Source: Sulfurivermis sp040755915
GTDB taxonomy: Bacteria > Pseudomonadota > Gammaproteobacteria > Thiohalomonadales > Thiohalomonadaceae
NCBI GenBank assembly: GCA_040755915.1
Contig: JBFLWM010000034.1
Location: 1 to 61,705 of the forward strand
Direction: 5' to 3'
Length of the DNA: 61,705 bases
Shown here: one piece after another, positions 16,178 through 25,200 of the stretch
How the letters are laid out: each line of letters starts with the position of its first letter
Numbering within the stretch: the stretch's first letter is position 1
The notes under the pieces: generated by a model
What the model was told of the DNA's origin: nothing
What the model saw: only the letters and a program-made list of their open reading frames with translations
The model's database searches: none
Made by a program: the position numbers and the translations under genes

Positions 16178-17362
16178 TCACTGCAGGGTCGCCAGGATGT
16201 CCTCCTGCCGCAGCGCGTCCATGACATTGTGCGCCACGTCGAGATAGGTGAATTTCCCGTTGTCGCCGCGCCGCGGGAAGTAGTGGATCACCAACAGTTG
16301 CACGGCATCGCGCGGCTGGCGCGGATCGAAGAACTCCGGGTTGGCCTCGACGATGAGGCCGCGCGGGTCACGGCAGTGGATGTCCATCCCCGAGGCCGGC
16401 ATGTATTTCGGTTCCCCGAGGTACTGGCAGGCCGGTGCCTTGCGCTGTGCCGGCGACAGCGCCGCCAGTTCGCGTTCCAGCGCCTGCACATGATCCTGCG
16501 TGACGGCATGGGCCTCCGCCGCGAGCGCAGCAAGCTCGCCCTGGTTGATGACGACCGGCTGGTAGGCCGCAAGGGTTTCCCGCATCGGTGCCAGCATGGC
16601 ATCGACCTGCGCCCGCTCCATGCCGCTGGCGAGCAGGTCCCGCTCGGTCTGGCGCAGCTCGGCGAGCAGTTCCTCCTGTGTCGGCACACTGTCACCGCTG
16701 TCGTTGGTCTCCGCCTCTGTCGCCAGTACCCGCGCCTCGGCGATCAGATGATTCAGATACCGCTCGCTGCTGATGGGACGATAGGGCTTGCGTCCGTTGC
16801 CGATATGCACCAGCAGGTGGTACTTGTGGCTGCGATGCTCAAGCCAGCCGTTGCCGCGCTCGACCAGTTCGGGGGCGGTATGGAAGGCGCCTTGCGCATC
16901 GCGGCCGAGCTCCTCGCCGAGCAGGCGTGCGGGCTGGTTGACCATGAAGGTGATCCCGTCATTGGGGTGGGGCGTGAAGTAACGGCCGGTCTGTGGATCG
17001 CGCCGGGTGCTCTCCCAGTGCAGATAGACGGGACGGAAGTACAGGCTCAGTGCGCCGGCGAGCGGTGCCTGTGTGCCGCCGGCGGTGTACAGCACCGGCT
17101 CCACGCTGAATCCCCGCGGCTGGCGCAGGAGCGGCGTCCTGGCGGCCAGGGCATGGAGCGCCTGCAGTTTTTGCGTGAGCGCCGCGGCGTGTTTCTGATC
17201 GTGCGGTGCGATGTCTTTGCCGGAGATCTCCAGCGGCATGATCAGGCCGGGGGCGGTCGCCGACTGTTCTGCCGTTCCGAACGGGCCGGTGTCGTCGGCC
17301 ATGGCCGGCGGTATGGCGAGCAGCAGATACAGGGTGAGCAACGGTATGTGCAGTGTATGCAT
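16178..17362 (-). CDS. Secreted protein of unknown function
   Basis: 394 residues from the ATG at 17362 with AAAGGA about 5 nt upstream; the open frame upstream of it reads as non-coding. Sec signal LLTLYLLLAIPPAMA. The mature protein has a mixed domain (about 70-210; LYFRPVYLHWES, HPNDGITFMVNQPARLLG, HKYHLLVHIGNGRKPY), a helical Glu/Ala/Leu-rich middle (about 225-310, probably coiled coil) and a C-terminal region with two Cys (ACQYLGEPKYM, DIHCRDPRG). I do not recognise a family. Its neighbour is the lipoprotein downstream. Confidence 0.68.
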   Translation of the reverse strand: MHTLHIPLLTLYLLLAIPPAMADDTGPFGTAEQSATAPGLIMPLEISGKDIAPHDQKHAAALTQKLQALHALAARTPLLRQPRGFSVEPVLYTAGGTQAPLAGALSLYFRPVYLHWESTRRDPQTGRYFTPHPNDGITFMVNQPARLLGEELGRDAQGAFHTAPELVERGNGWLEHRSHKYHLLVHIGNGRKPYRPISSERYLNHLIAEARVLATEAETNDSGDSVPTQEELLAELRQTERDLLASGMERAQVDAMLAPMRETLAAYQPVVINQGELAALAAEAHAVTQDHVQALERELAALSPAQRKAPACQYLGEPKYMPASGMDIHCRDPRGLIVEANPEFFDPRQPRDAVQLLVIHYFPRRGDNGKFTYLDVAHNVMDALRQEDILATLQ

Positions 17363-17424
17363 GATTCCTTTCCTGTCAGTATGCCGGCCGGCGACACTCT
17401 GCGTGCCGCCAGCCGACCAGTGGC

Positions 17425-17865
17425 CTATCCCTTGGCACCGGACACCGCCGGTGTGTCGTATGCATTGCATGCCGCCTGGCGCGGCGCGAGGCGAAGATAC
17501 ACCACCGCTGCAAACAGCAGCAAACCGGCGCTCAACAGCAGCGCGCCGATGGCGATGAGCGGTTCGAGCCGGGTGTATCCCAGACTGTAGGCGGCGAGTC
17601 CCGCCAGCATCAGCGGCAGGCCGAGGTTGTGCAGCCGGGCATGCCAGATGGCAAGGCGGCTGGCAGCGGCGTGCGGGAACAGGCAATAGACCAGGCCGGT
17701 GAGGGCCAGGGTTGCCCAGCCCAGCAGGTTGACGTGGGTGTGGACCGGCCGCAGCGCGAACTGGTGGCTGGCGGCCATGGCGATGCCCAGCAACAGGCCG
17801 AGCAGCAGGTAGAGTACGGCGCTGCGCAGCAGGTGAATGCCCAGCGGAGATGGGGTGGCGTGCAT
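17425..17865 (-). CDS. Small haem-copper-oxidase-like membrane protein
   Basis: 146 residues from the ATG at 17865, with GGAGGGA 5-6 nt upstream. Four predicted membrane helices. The motif RPVHTHVNLLGWATLALTG resembles the helix of subunit I of cbb3/NO-reductase-type oxidases (H-x-H-x-N-L-L-G), but it is far too short to hold a full haem-copper centre. Such proteins recur next to respiratory genes with no proven function. The divergent MarR gene and shared dyad suggest MarR control. Confidence 0.72.
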   Translation of the reverse strand: MHATPSPLGIHLLRSAVLYLLLGLLLGIAMAASHQFALRPVHTHVNLLGWATLALTGLVYCLFPHAAASRLAIWHARLHNLGLPLMLAGLAAYSLGYTRLEPLIAIGALLLSAGLLLFAAVVYLRLAPRQAACNAYDTPAVSGAKG

Positions 17866-17914
17866 GGTTGTCCCTCCATAGCGTGTGGTGAGTGCCCGCC
17901 GCGTCGGCGGGCAG

Positions 17915-17957
17915 ATAGTCAGTCTGCTTGACCAGTATAGACAGTTAATCTGACTAT
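17915..17957. promoter_or_regulatory. Dyad in the divergent MarR promoter region
   Basis: ATAGTCAG (17915-17922) and CTGACTAT (17950-17957) form a perfect 8-bp inverted repeat bracketing TTGACC (17928-17933). It lies between the divergent oxidase-like and MarR genes and overlaps the first possible MarR start codon. This suits an autoregulatory operator. Confidence 0.5.
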
Positions 17958-18426
17958 GTGTCAAGCTCCCGGCATGGCCGACAGCACTCTTCCCGAGATT
18001 GAACGCACCATCGGCGCGCTGTTGCGTGTTCCCTGGCAGGTACTGGCCGAGCGCGTATACGGCGCGCTGGCGGCAGGCGGTTACCCCGAGATCCGGCCTG
18101 CGCACGGCGTGGTGTTCCGCTATATCCGCGCGGAGGGATCACGCATTGTCGAGCTGGCCGAACGTGCCGGCATGACCAAGCAGAGCATGGCGGTGTTGGT
18201 GGACCATTTGGCCACGCACGGCTATGTCAGCGTCGAGCCGGACCCCAGCGATGGTCGTGCCAAGCGGGTGCGTCTGACGCGCAGTGGCAAGGAGGTGCAG
18301 CGTGCTGCACTGAAATTGTCGCGCCAGGTCGAGGCGGAATGGGCGGCCCTCATCGGTGCACAGGAGATGGCGTCCCTGCGCCAATTGCTGGAACGCCTGT
18401 ACGACAGTCTGCAGGACTCACGTTGA
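17956..18426 (+). CDS. MarR-family transcriptional regulator
   Basis: 156 residues from 17956, or 150 from the ATG at 17974. The second is attractive because the first ATG is inside the dyad; neither has a clear ribosome site. Winged-helix core: RIVELAERAGMTKQSMAVLVDHL (recognition helix region), then EPDPSDGRAKRVRLTRSGKE, the standard MarR wing. It binds DNA as a dimer and usually responds to phenolics, oxidants or similar ligands. Likely targets are itself and the divergent membrane protein. Ligand unknown. Confidence 0.9.
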   Translation: MCQAPGMADSTLPEIERTIGALLRVPWQVLAERVYGALAAGGYPEIRPAHGVVFRYIRAEGSRIVELAERAGMTKQSMAVLVDHLATHGYVSVEPDPSDGRAKRVRLTRSGKEVQRAALKLSRQVEAEWAALIGAQEMASLRQLLERLYDSLQDSR

Positions 18427-18529
18427 GACGGCGTCATATATTTTGCGGTCGGGTGCTGCCACGGCAGCGGTGTTCGGCGATACACTTGCGCAAACTTGGT
18501 GTTCACGCCGACGACAGGGAGATTGCACG

Positions 18530-18952
18530 ATGGCCGTAGTCAAAGAATTCAACTGGGTTGGTTTCCTGTTGCGCCTGCTCGGCGCGCTGGTCATTGTCTT
18601 CGCCACCTACAACCCCTCCGGCTATTCCTATCTGCACTGGGTGTTTACCGAACTGTCGGCATTCAACGTGTACAAGGCGCTGGCCGGCATCACGCTGGTC
18701 ATCGGCTGGGTGGTCTATCTCGGCGCCACCGGCCGCTCGCTCGGCGCCTGGGGTGTGCTGCTGGCTACCGCCTTCTTCGGCACGCTGATCTGGCTGGTGG
18801 TGGATATCGGCATCGTGCCCGCCGACAGCGCCCAGGCCATCACCTGGCTGATCCTGATCGTCGTCGCCATCGTGCTGGCCACCGGCATGTCCTGGTCGCA
18901 TATTCGCCGCCGCCTGTCCGGTCAGGCGGACGTGGACGATGTGGAGGACTGA
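18530..18952 (+). CDS. DUF6524-family membrane protein
   Basis: 140 residues from the ATG at 18530, with AGGGAGA 7 nt upstream. Four transmembrane helices, opening with EFNWVGFLLRLLGALVIVFATYNP and containing NPSGYSYLHWV, which I recognise from DUF6524 proteins. The C-terminus is an acidic cytoplasmic tail. Function unknown; family members are found widely in Proteobacteria. The GDSL esterase starts 19 bp after it. Confidence 0.8.
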   Translation: MAVVKEFNWVGFLLRLLGALVIVFATYNPSGYSYLHWVFTELSAFNVYKALAGITLVIGWVVYLGATGRSLGAWGVLLATAFFGTLIWLVVDIGIVPADSAQAITWLILIVVAIVLATGMSWSHIRRRLSGQADVDDVED

Positions 18953-18971
18953 CGCGCCAGGGCGTGTGCTC

Positions 18972-19601
18972 ATGCGGCAGGTGGTGAACGTGGGAAAGAT
19001 GGGCCGCATCGCCGGTCTGGTCTTGCTGCTGGCCCTGGCCGCTTGCAGCCGCGAGCTGCCTCTGCCGCCACTGGCGGAGGATGCGGTGATCCTCGCCTTC
19101 GGCGACAGCCTGACCTACGGCACCGGCGCCGCGCCGCAGCAGAGTTATCCGGCGCTGCTGGAGCAGTTGAGCGGACGGCGCGTGATCAATGCCGGTGTTC
19201 CCGGGGAGATGACGGCGGCGGGGCTGGAACGCCTGCCGGAGGTGCTCGACGAATATCAGCCGCAGTTGCTGATCCTGTGTCTGGGCGGCAATGACCTGTT
19301 GCGCAAGCAGGCCCCGGCCGAGATTGCGCACAATCTGGAGCGCATGGTGCTGCTCAGCCGTGAGCGGGGTGTCCCGGTGCTGCTGCTGGGGGTGCCGCGG
19401 CCGGCGCTGTTCGGTCTGGAGAGCGAGCCCTTGTACCACGCACTGGCCGAGCGGTTGCAGGTGGCGCTGGAGGCCGACGTCATTCCCGAGGTCCTCGCCG
19501 ACAACGGCCTGAAGGCCGATCCCATCCATCCCAACGCCGACGGATATCGCGCCATCGCGGTCGCCATTCATGCCAGGCTGAAAAGGAGCGGCGCGCTGTA
19601 G
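18972..19601 (+). CDS. GDSL/SGNH esterase (TesA-like), lipoprotein
   Basis: 209 residues from the ATG at 18972; starts at 18939 and 18999 are also possible. Lipobox-like LAAC after a hydrophobic stretch suggests an anchored periplasmic enzyme. SGNH blocks: GDSLTYG (Ser), GVPGEMT (Gly), LGGND (Asn) and DPIHPN (Asp/His). These define acyl hydrolases such as TesA (thioesterase I/arylesterase). Size is normal. Likely co-transcribed with the DUF6524 gene and the spermidine-synthase-like gene. Confidence 0.88.
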   Translation: MRQVVNVGKMGRIAGLVLLLALAACSRELPLPPLAEDAVILAFGDSLTYGTGAAPQQSYPALLEQLSGRRVINAGVPGEMTAAGLERLPEVLDEYQPQLLILCLGGNDLLRKQAPAEIAHNLERMVLLSRERGVPVLLLGVPRPALFGLESEPLYHALAERLQVALEADVIPEVLADNGLKADPIHPNADGYRAIAVAIHARLKRSGAL

Positions 19602-19620
19602 CGCCGCGCTCGCTGCTCCG

Positions 19621-20364
19621 ATGGCCCTGCTCTGGTTCCGCCAGGACGGCGCGACCCACTATGAGGTGCGCAGTGCCGGCAATGCGCGGCGGCTCTATAC
19701 CAACGGTGTATTCCACAGCCAGTACAACCCGCGTCAGCCGGTGAGCGGCAGTGTGTGGGATCTGTTGATGTTGCCGGCCTTCTTTGCACCGCGGGAGGTG
19801 CGACGGGTGCTGGTGCTGGGCGTGGGCGGCGGTGCGGTGATCCGTCAGCTCAACCACTTCCTCGCTCCGCAGGTCATCGTCGGCGTCGAGCTCAATCCGG
19901 TGCACCTGGTGGTGGCGCGGCGCTTTTTTGGCGTGCGCGCCGCCAATGTCACGCTGCACGAGGCGGATGCCCTGCGCTGGGTGCGGCAGTACCGCGGCGC
20001 GCCCTTCGATCTGATCATCGACGACCTGTTTGGCGATGCGGACGGTGAGCCGCAGCGGGTGGTGGCGGCGGACGGCCGCTGGTTTCGCCAGTTGGGGCGG
20101 TTGCTGGCGCCAGACGGGACGCTGGTGTTCAACTTTGCGGCACTGGCTGAATTGCAGGCCTGCGCCTGGTTCCATGAGGAAACGATACGCCGCCGTTATC
20201 CTTCCGCCTTTCGCCTGACGGCGCCGCAGTACGAGAACGCCATCGCGGCCTTTCTCAGCCGCCCGACGCCGACGGCCCGGCTGCGCCGGCAGCTGGCGGC
20301 CTGGCCGGCCCTCGATCCCGCCCGGCGCAGCTGCCGTCTCAATTACCGCATCCGCCGGCTTTGA
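19621..20364 (+). CDS. Spermidine synthase-like methyltransferase-fold protein
   Basis: 247 residues with a Rossmann class-I core: VLVLGVGGGAVIRQLNHF (nucleotide loop), VGVELNPVHLVVARRFF, LHEADALRWV and DLIIDDLFGD. These match polyamine synthases/SAM-dependent methyltransferases. The exact polyamine-binding residues of SpeE are not evident, so it may not make spermidine. No membrane segment. It starts 19 bp after the GDSL esterase, suggesting one transcript. Confidence 0.78.
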   Translation: MALLWFRQDGATHYEVRSAGNARRLYTNGVFHSQYNPRQPVSGSVWDLLMLPAFFAPREVRRVLVLGVGGGAVIRQLNHFLAPQVIVGVELNPVHLVVARRFFGVRAANVTLHEADALRWVRQYRGAPFDLIIDDLFGDADGEPQRVVAADGRWFRQLGRLLAPDGTLVFNFAALAELQACAWFHEETIRRRYPSAFRLTAPQYENAIAAFLSRPTPTARLRRQLAAWPALDPARRSCRLNYRIRRL

Positions 20365-20402
20365 GAGGAGTCCACCCGGTGTGATTTTCGATTTGTGAAC
20401 CA

Positions 20403-20455
20403 AGTATTGTATTTTTTAATACTGAGTATTGGATTTTCTGTCAGTCAGGTACAAT
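20403..20455 (+). promoter_or_regulatory. Promoter with overlapping dyads for the GltD-like/nifJ operon
   Basis: AGTATT (20403-20408) pairs with AATACT (20418-20423), which itself forms the palindrome AATACT-G-AGTATT (20418-20430). TTGGAT (20429-20434) and TACAAT (20450-20455) resemble -35 and -10 boxes with a short 15-bp spacer. The palindrome covers the -35, a typical place for a regulator. Confidence 0.5.
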
Positions 20456-20521
20456 GCCGCCCATTCCGCAAGACAAGTCACCTCTAATTTTTATAACCTG
20501 TTGAGAGACAAAGAAATTCCT

Positions 20522-22174
20522 ATGAATTCCAAGGATATGACCGCACGCCTGGACCCGGACAAGTTCGGCAAGGGCACCGGCGCCGCCCGTTCCCGTCGTC
20601 CCGTCTACATGGATTTCCTGCCGCCCTGCAACAACGCCTGTCCCGCCGGCGAGGACATTCAGGGCTGGCTGGCGCTGGCCCAGGCCGGCAAGTACGAGGA
20701 GGCCTGGCAGCTCCTCATCGAGAACAACCCGTTCCCGGCCATCCACGGCCGTGTCTGCTACCACCCCTGCGAAAACGCCTGCAACCGCGTCTACACCGAC
20801 CAGGAAGTGAGCATTCACGCCGTCGAGCGTTTTCTGGGCGACATGGCGATGGAACAGGGCTGGAGGCCGAAGTACACGCCGCGCCCGGGCGGCAAGCGCG
20901 TGCTGGTCATCGGCGGCGGCCCCAGCGGCCTGTCGGCGGCCTACCACCTGACCCGCCTCGGCCATACCGTCGAGATCTACGAGGCCGGCCCGGTGGCCGG
21001 CGGCATGATCCACTTCGGCATCCCGGCCTACCGCATGCCGCGCGCCGAGCTGGAGGCCGAGATCAGGCGCGTCGAGGACATGGGCGTGAAGATCCGCCTC
21101 AACTACCGCGTCGACGACGTGCTGGGCGAGAAGACCGCCGGCAACTTCGATGCGGTGTTCGTCGCCGTCGGCGCGCACATCTCCAAGAAGATCGACATCC
21201 CGGCGCGCGATGCGCGCGGCATGATGGATGCGGTGTCCTTCCTCAAGAGCGTGGAGCAGGGCGAGAAGGTGACCCTCGGCCGCCGCGTCGCCATCTACGG
21301 CGGCGGCAACACCGCGATGGATGCCGCGCGCGTGGCCAAGCGCATGGGCGTGGACGAGGCGATGATCATCTACCGCCGCGACCGCGCCAACATGGCGGCT
21401 CACGACTTCGAGGCCGACGAGGCGCTGGAAGAGGGCGTCAAGTTCAACTGGCTGCGTTCCATCAAGGAGATCGACGGCTCCACCATCGAGGTGGAAATCA
21501 TGGAGCTGGACGACAAGGGCCGCCCGCGCCCCACCGGCCGCTACGAGAAGCTGGAGGCCGACTCGCTGATCCTGGCCGTGGGGCAGGAGACCGACACCGG
21601 CTTCCTCGGCCGCATCCCCGGCATCGAGTTCAAGGCCGACGGCACGGTGATCGTCAATTCCGCCATGATGACCGGCGCGGAGGGCATCTTCGCCGGCGGC
21701 GACATGGTGCCGTCCGAGCGTTCGGTGACCATCGCCACCGGCCACGGCAAGAAGGCCGCGCGCCACATCGACGCCTGGCTGCGCGGCGAGACCTATCGTC
21801 CGCACCCCAAGCATCCCATCGTCAACCACGAACAGCTGCAGCTGTGGTATCGCACCCAGGCGCCGCAGGTGGAGCAGGCACACCTGCCGCTGGCGCAGCG
21901 CCTCGGCGGTTTCGAGGAGATCCTGCAGGGCATCAACGAACACGACGCGGTGTACGAGGCCAAGCGCTGTCTGTCCTGCGGCAACTGCTTCGAGTGCGAC
22001 GGCTGCTATGGCTCCTGTCCCGAGGACGCCATCATCAAGCTGGGGCCGGGCAAGAAGTACCGCTACGACTACGCCCGCTGCACCGGCTGCGGCACCTGCG
22101 CCGAGCAGTGCCCGTGCCACGCCATCGAGATGATCCCCGAAGCGGCCTCCGCCAACGGCGGACGCGCGGCGTAA
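20522..22174 (+). CDS. GltD-like FAD/Fe-S oxidoreductase (PFOR partner)
   Basis: 550 residues from the ATG at 20522; the longer frame from 20429 runs over the promoter. Domains: N-terminal Cys cluster (CNNACPAGEDIQGWL, CYHPCENACNR) as in glutamate synthase small subunits; FAD loop VIGGGPSGLSAAYH; NADPH loop IYGGGNTAMDAARVA; late GQETDTGFL and GGDMVPSERS. A C-terminal ferredoxin-like part has CLSCGNCFECDGCYGSCP and CTGCGTCAEQCPCHAIE, able to hold two [4Fe-4S]. With no large GltB subunit nearby and nifJ 82 bp downstream, it probably moves electrons between NAD(P)H and ferredoxin for NifJ. The partner role is inference. Confidence 0.85.
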   Translation: MNSKDMTARLDPDKFGKGTGAARSRRPVYMDFLPPCNNACPAGEDIQGWLALAQAGKYEEAWQLLIENNPFPAIHGRVCYHPCENACNRVYTDQEVSIHAVERFLGDMAMEQGWRPKYTPRPGGKRVLVIGGGPSGLSAAYHLTRLGHTVEIYEAGPVAGGMIHFGIPAYRMPRAELEAEIRRVEDMGVKIRLNYRVDDVLGEKTAGNFDAVFVAVGAHISKKIDIPARDARGMMDAVSFLKSVEQGEKVTLGRRVAIYGGGNTAMDAARVAKRMGVDEAMIIYRRDRANMAAHDFEADEALEEGVKFNWLRSIKEIDGSTIEVEIMELDDKGRPRPTGRYEKLEADSLILAVGQETDTGFLGRIPGIEFKADGTVIVNSAMMTGAEGIFAGGDMVPSERSVTIATGHGKKAARHIDAWLRGETYRPHPKHPIVNHEQLQLWYRTQAPQVEQAHLPLAQRLGGFEEILQGINEHDAVYEAKRCLSCGNCFECDGCYGSCPEDAIIKLGPGKKYRYDYARCTGCGTCAEQCPCHAIEMIPEAASANGGRAA

Positions 22175-22191
22175 TGAATTCGCCTGCGCTG

Positions 22192-22220
22192 GACGCACCT
22201 CCGCACAGCGGAGGTGCGTC
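22192..22220 (+). other. Intercistronic hairpin between the GltD-like gene and nifJ
   Basis: Perfect 12-bp stem GACGCACCTCCG / CGGAGGTGCGTC with loop CACAG, without a T-tract. It could set the ratio of the two messages by partial termination or RNA processing. Confidence 0.6.
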
Positions 22221-22256
22221 GCGCTGCGACCAGACTACAGAACGATCGAGAACAGC

Positions 22257-25200
22257 ATGAGCGAACAGAATACTGCCAAGAAGGTGACCGTCGATGGCGG
22301 CCACGCCGTCGCCCACGTCGCCTACCGGGTGAGCGAAATCTGCTCCATCTATCCCATCACCCCGTCGTCGGACATGTCCGAACTATCCGACCTGTGGGCC
22401 ACCCAGGGCGTGCAGAACATCTGGGGCCAGGTGCCGCAGGTGATCGAGATGCAGAGCGAGGGCGGTGCAGCCGGCACCGCGCACGGCGCATTGCAGACCG
22501 GCGCGCTGACCACCACCTTCACCGCCTCGCAGGGCCTGCTGCTGATGCTGCCCAACATGTTCAAGATCGCCGGCGAGCTCACCTCGACGGTGTTCCATGT
22601 CGCGGCGCGCTCCATCGCCGCGCAGGCGCTCTCCATCTTCGGCGACCACCAGGACGTGATGGCGGCGCGCATGACCGGCTGGGCCATGCTGGCCTCCTGT
22701 TCGGTGCAGGAGGCGCACGATGCCGCGCTCATCGCCCACGCCGCCACTCTTAAAGCGAGAGTCCCGTTCATCAACTTCTTCGACGGCTTCCGTACCTCGC
22801 ACGAGATCAACAAGATCAGCCTGATCCCCGATGAGCAGATCAAGGCGATGATCAACGACGAACTGGTGTGGGAACACCGCCGCCGCGCCCTCAATCCCGA
22901 CAACCCGTTCATCCGCGGCACGGCGCAGAATCCGGACGTCTATTTCCAGGGCCGCGAGAGCGCCAACCCGTTCTACGCCCAGGTGCCGGCCATCGTGCAG
23001 GAGACCATGGACCAGCTGGCGAAACTGACCGGCCGCCAGTACCGTCTGTTCGATTATTTCGGCGCCGCCGATGCCACCGACGTGATCGTCATGATGGGCT
23101 CGGGCGCGCAGACGGTGGAGGAGACCATCAAGAAGCTCAACGCCGAGGGCCGCAAGCTGGGCGTGATCACCGTGCGCCTGTTCCGTCCGTTCAGCACCGA
23201 ACATCTCATCGCCGCGTTGCCCAAGACCTGCCAGCGCATTGCCGTGCTCGATCGCACCAAGGAGCCGGGCAGCGCCGGTGAGCCGCTGTACCAGGACGTG
23301 GTCACCGGTCTGGCCGAGGCCTACGGCAACGACCAGCTGGCCGTCATGCCCCGGGTGATCGGCGGTCGCTATGGCCTGTCGTCCAAGGAGTTCACCCCGG
23401 CCATGGCCAGGGGCGTGTTCGACAACCTGGCGGCGAAGACGCCGAAGAACCACTTCACCGTCGGCATCAACGACGACGTCAGCCACACCTCCATCGACTA
23501 CGACGAGTCCTTCGACATCGAGCCGGGCAACGTCACCCGCGCCATGTTCTTCGGCCTCGGTTCCGACGGCACCGTGTCGGCCAACAAGAACTCCATCAAG
23601 ATCATCGGCGAGAGCACCGACCTCTACTGTCAGGGCTACTTCGTCTACGACTCGAAGAAGGCCGGTTCGCAGACCACCTCGCACCTGCGCTTCGGTCCCG
23701 ACCCGATCCGCGCGCCGTACCTGATCACCTCGGCCAACTTCATCGCCTGCCACAAGACCAACTTCATCAATCAGGTGGAGATGCTGGACAAGGCGGCCAA
23801 GGGTGCGGTGTTCCTGCTCAACAGCCCGGTGGGTCCGGACCAGGTGTGGGACGAACTGCCGATGCCGGTGCAGCAGACCATCATCGACAAGCAGCTCAAG
23901 TTTTACGTCATCGATGCGACGACCGTGGCGCGCAACGCCGGCATGGGGCGGCGCATCAACACCATCATGCAGACCTGCTTCTTCGCCCTGTCCGGCGTGC
24001 TGCCGCGCGACGAGGCCATCGCCAAGATCAAGAAGGCCATCGAGAAGACCTACGCGCGCAAGGGCGCCGAGGTGGTGCAGCTCAACTTCAAGGCGGTGGA
24101 CGCCGCGCTCGATCATCTGCACGAGGTGAAGGTACCGGGCAAGGTGACTTCCAAGGCGGCGATGAAGCCGGTGGTGTCGCTCAATGCACCCAAGTTCGTG
24201 CAGGAGGTGACGGCGCCGATGCTGGCCGGCCACGGCGACGACCTGCCGGTGTCGATGATCCCGGTGGACGGTACCTACCCGAGCGGTTCGGCCCGTTGGG
24301 AGAAGCGCAACATTGCCGACTTCGTGCCGAAGTGGGAGCCGGGCGTGTGCATCCAGTGCGGCAACTGCTCTTTCGTCTGTCCGCACAGCGTCATTCGCGC
24401 GCGCTTCTATCACGAAGACACCCTGCAGAAGGCCCCGGCCAGCTTCGAGTCGGCACCGGTCACCGCGCGCGGCTTCCCGGAGACGCGCTACACGCTGCAG
24501 ATTTACCTGGAGGACTGCACCGGTTGCGGCCTGTGCGTCGAGGCCTGCCCGGCCTTCGATCAGAACGATCAGTCGCGCAAGGCCATCAACATGGCGGACA
24601 AGGCACCGCTGCTGGAAGACGGCCGCCGGAACGTCGAGTTCTTCGACACCATCCCGGTCAACCGCCGCTCCACCGTCAACTTCGCTTCGGTACGCGGCGC
24701 GCAGTTCCTCGAGCCGCTGTTCGAGTTCTCCGGCGCCTGCGCCGGCTGCGGCGAGACGCCGTATGTGCGCCTGCTGACCCAGCTGTTCGGCCCGCGCCTG
24801 CTGGTGGCCAACGCCACCGGCTGCTCGTCCATCTACGGCGGCAACCTGCCGGCCACGCCCTGGTCGGTAAACAAGGAGGGGCGTGGCCCCGCCTGGTCCA
24901 ATTCGCTGTTCGAGGACAACGCCGAATTCGGCCTCGGCATGCGCGTGGCGGCGGATCAGCATACCGCCCTGGCCAAGGACCTGCTGGCCAGCATGACCGA
25001 TCTGCTGGACAAGGAATTCATCGATTCGCTGATGGACACCAGCCAGGACATCGGTGCGCAGATGAGCCGTCAGCGCCAGCGGGTGCAGGAGCTGAAGCAG
25101 CGCCTGCGCGGGATCGACGACCCGCGCGCCAAGTCGCTGCTTACCGTGGCCGATCACCTGGTGCGCCGTTCGGTGTGGCTGGTGGGTGGCGACGGCTGGG

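Noticed and set aside
16068..16181. Upstream extension of the lipoprotein gene using the ATGA overlap at 16178
   Set aside because: It would place the lipoprotein signal 38 residues from the N-terminus.
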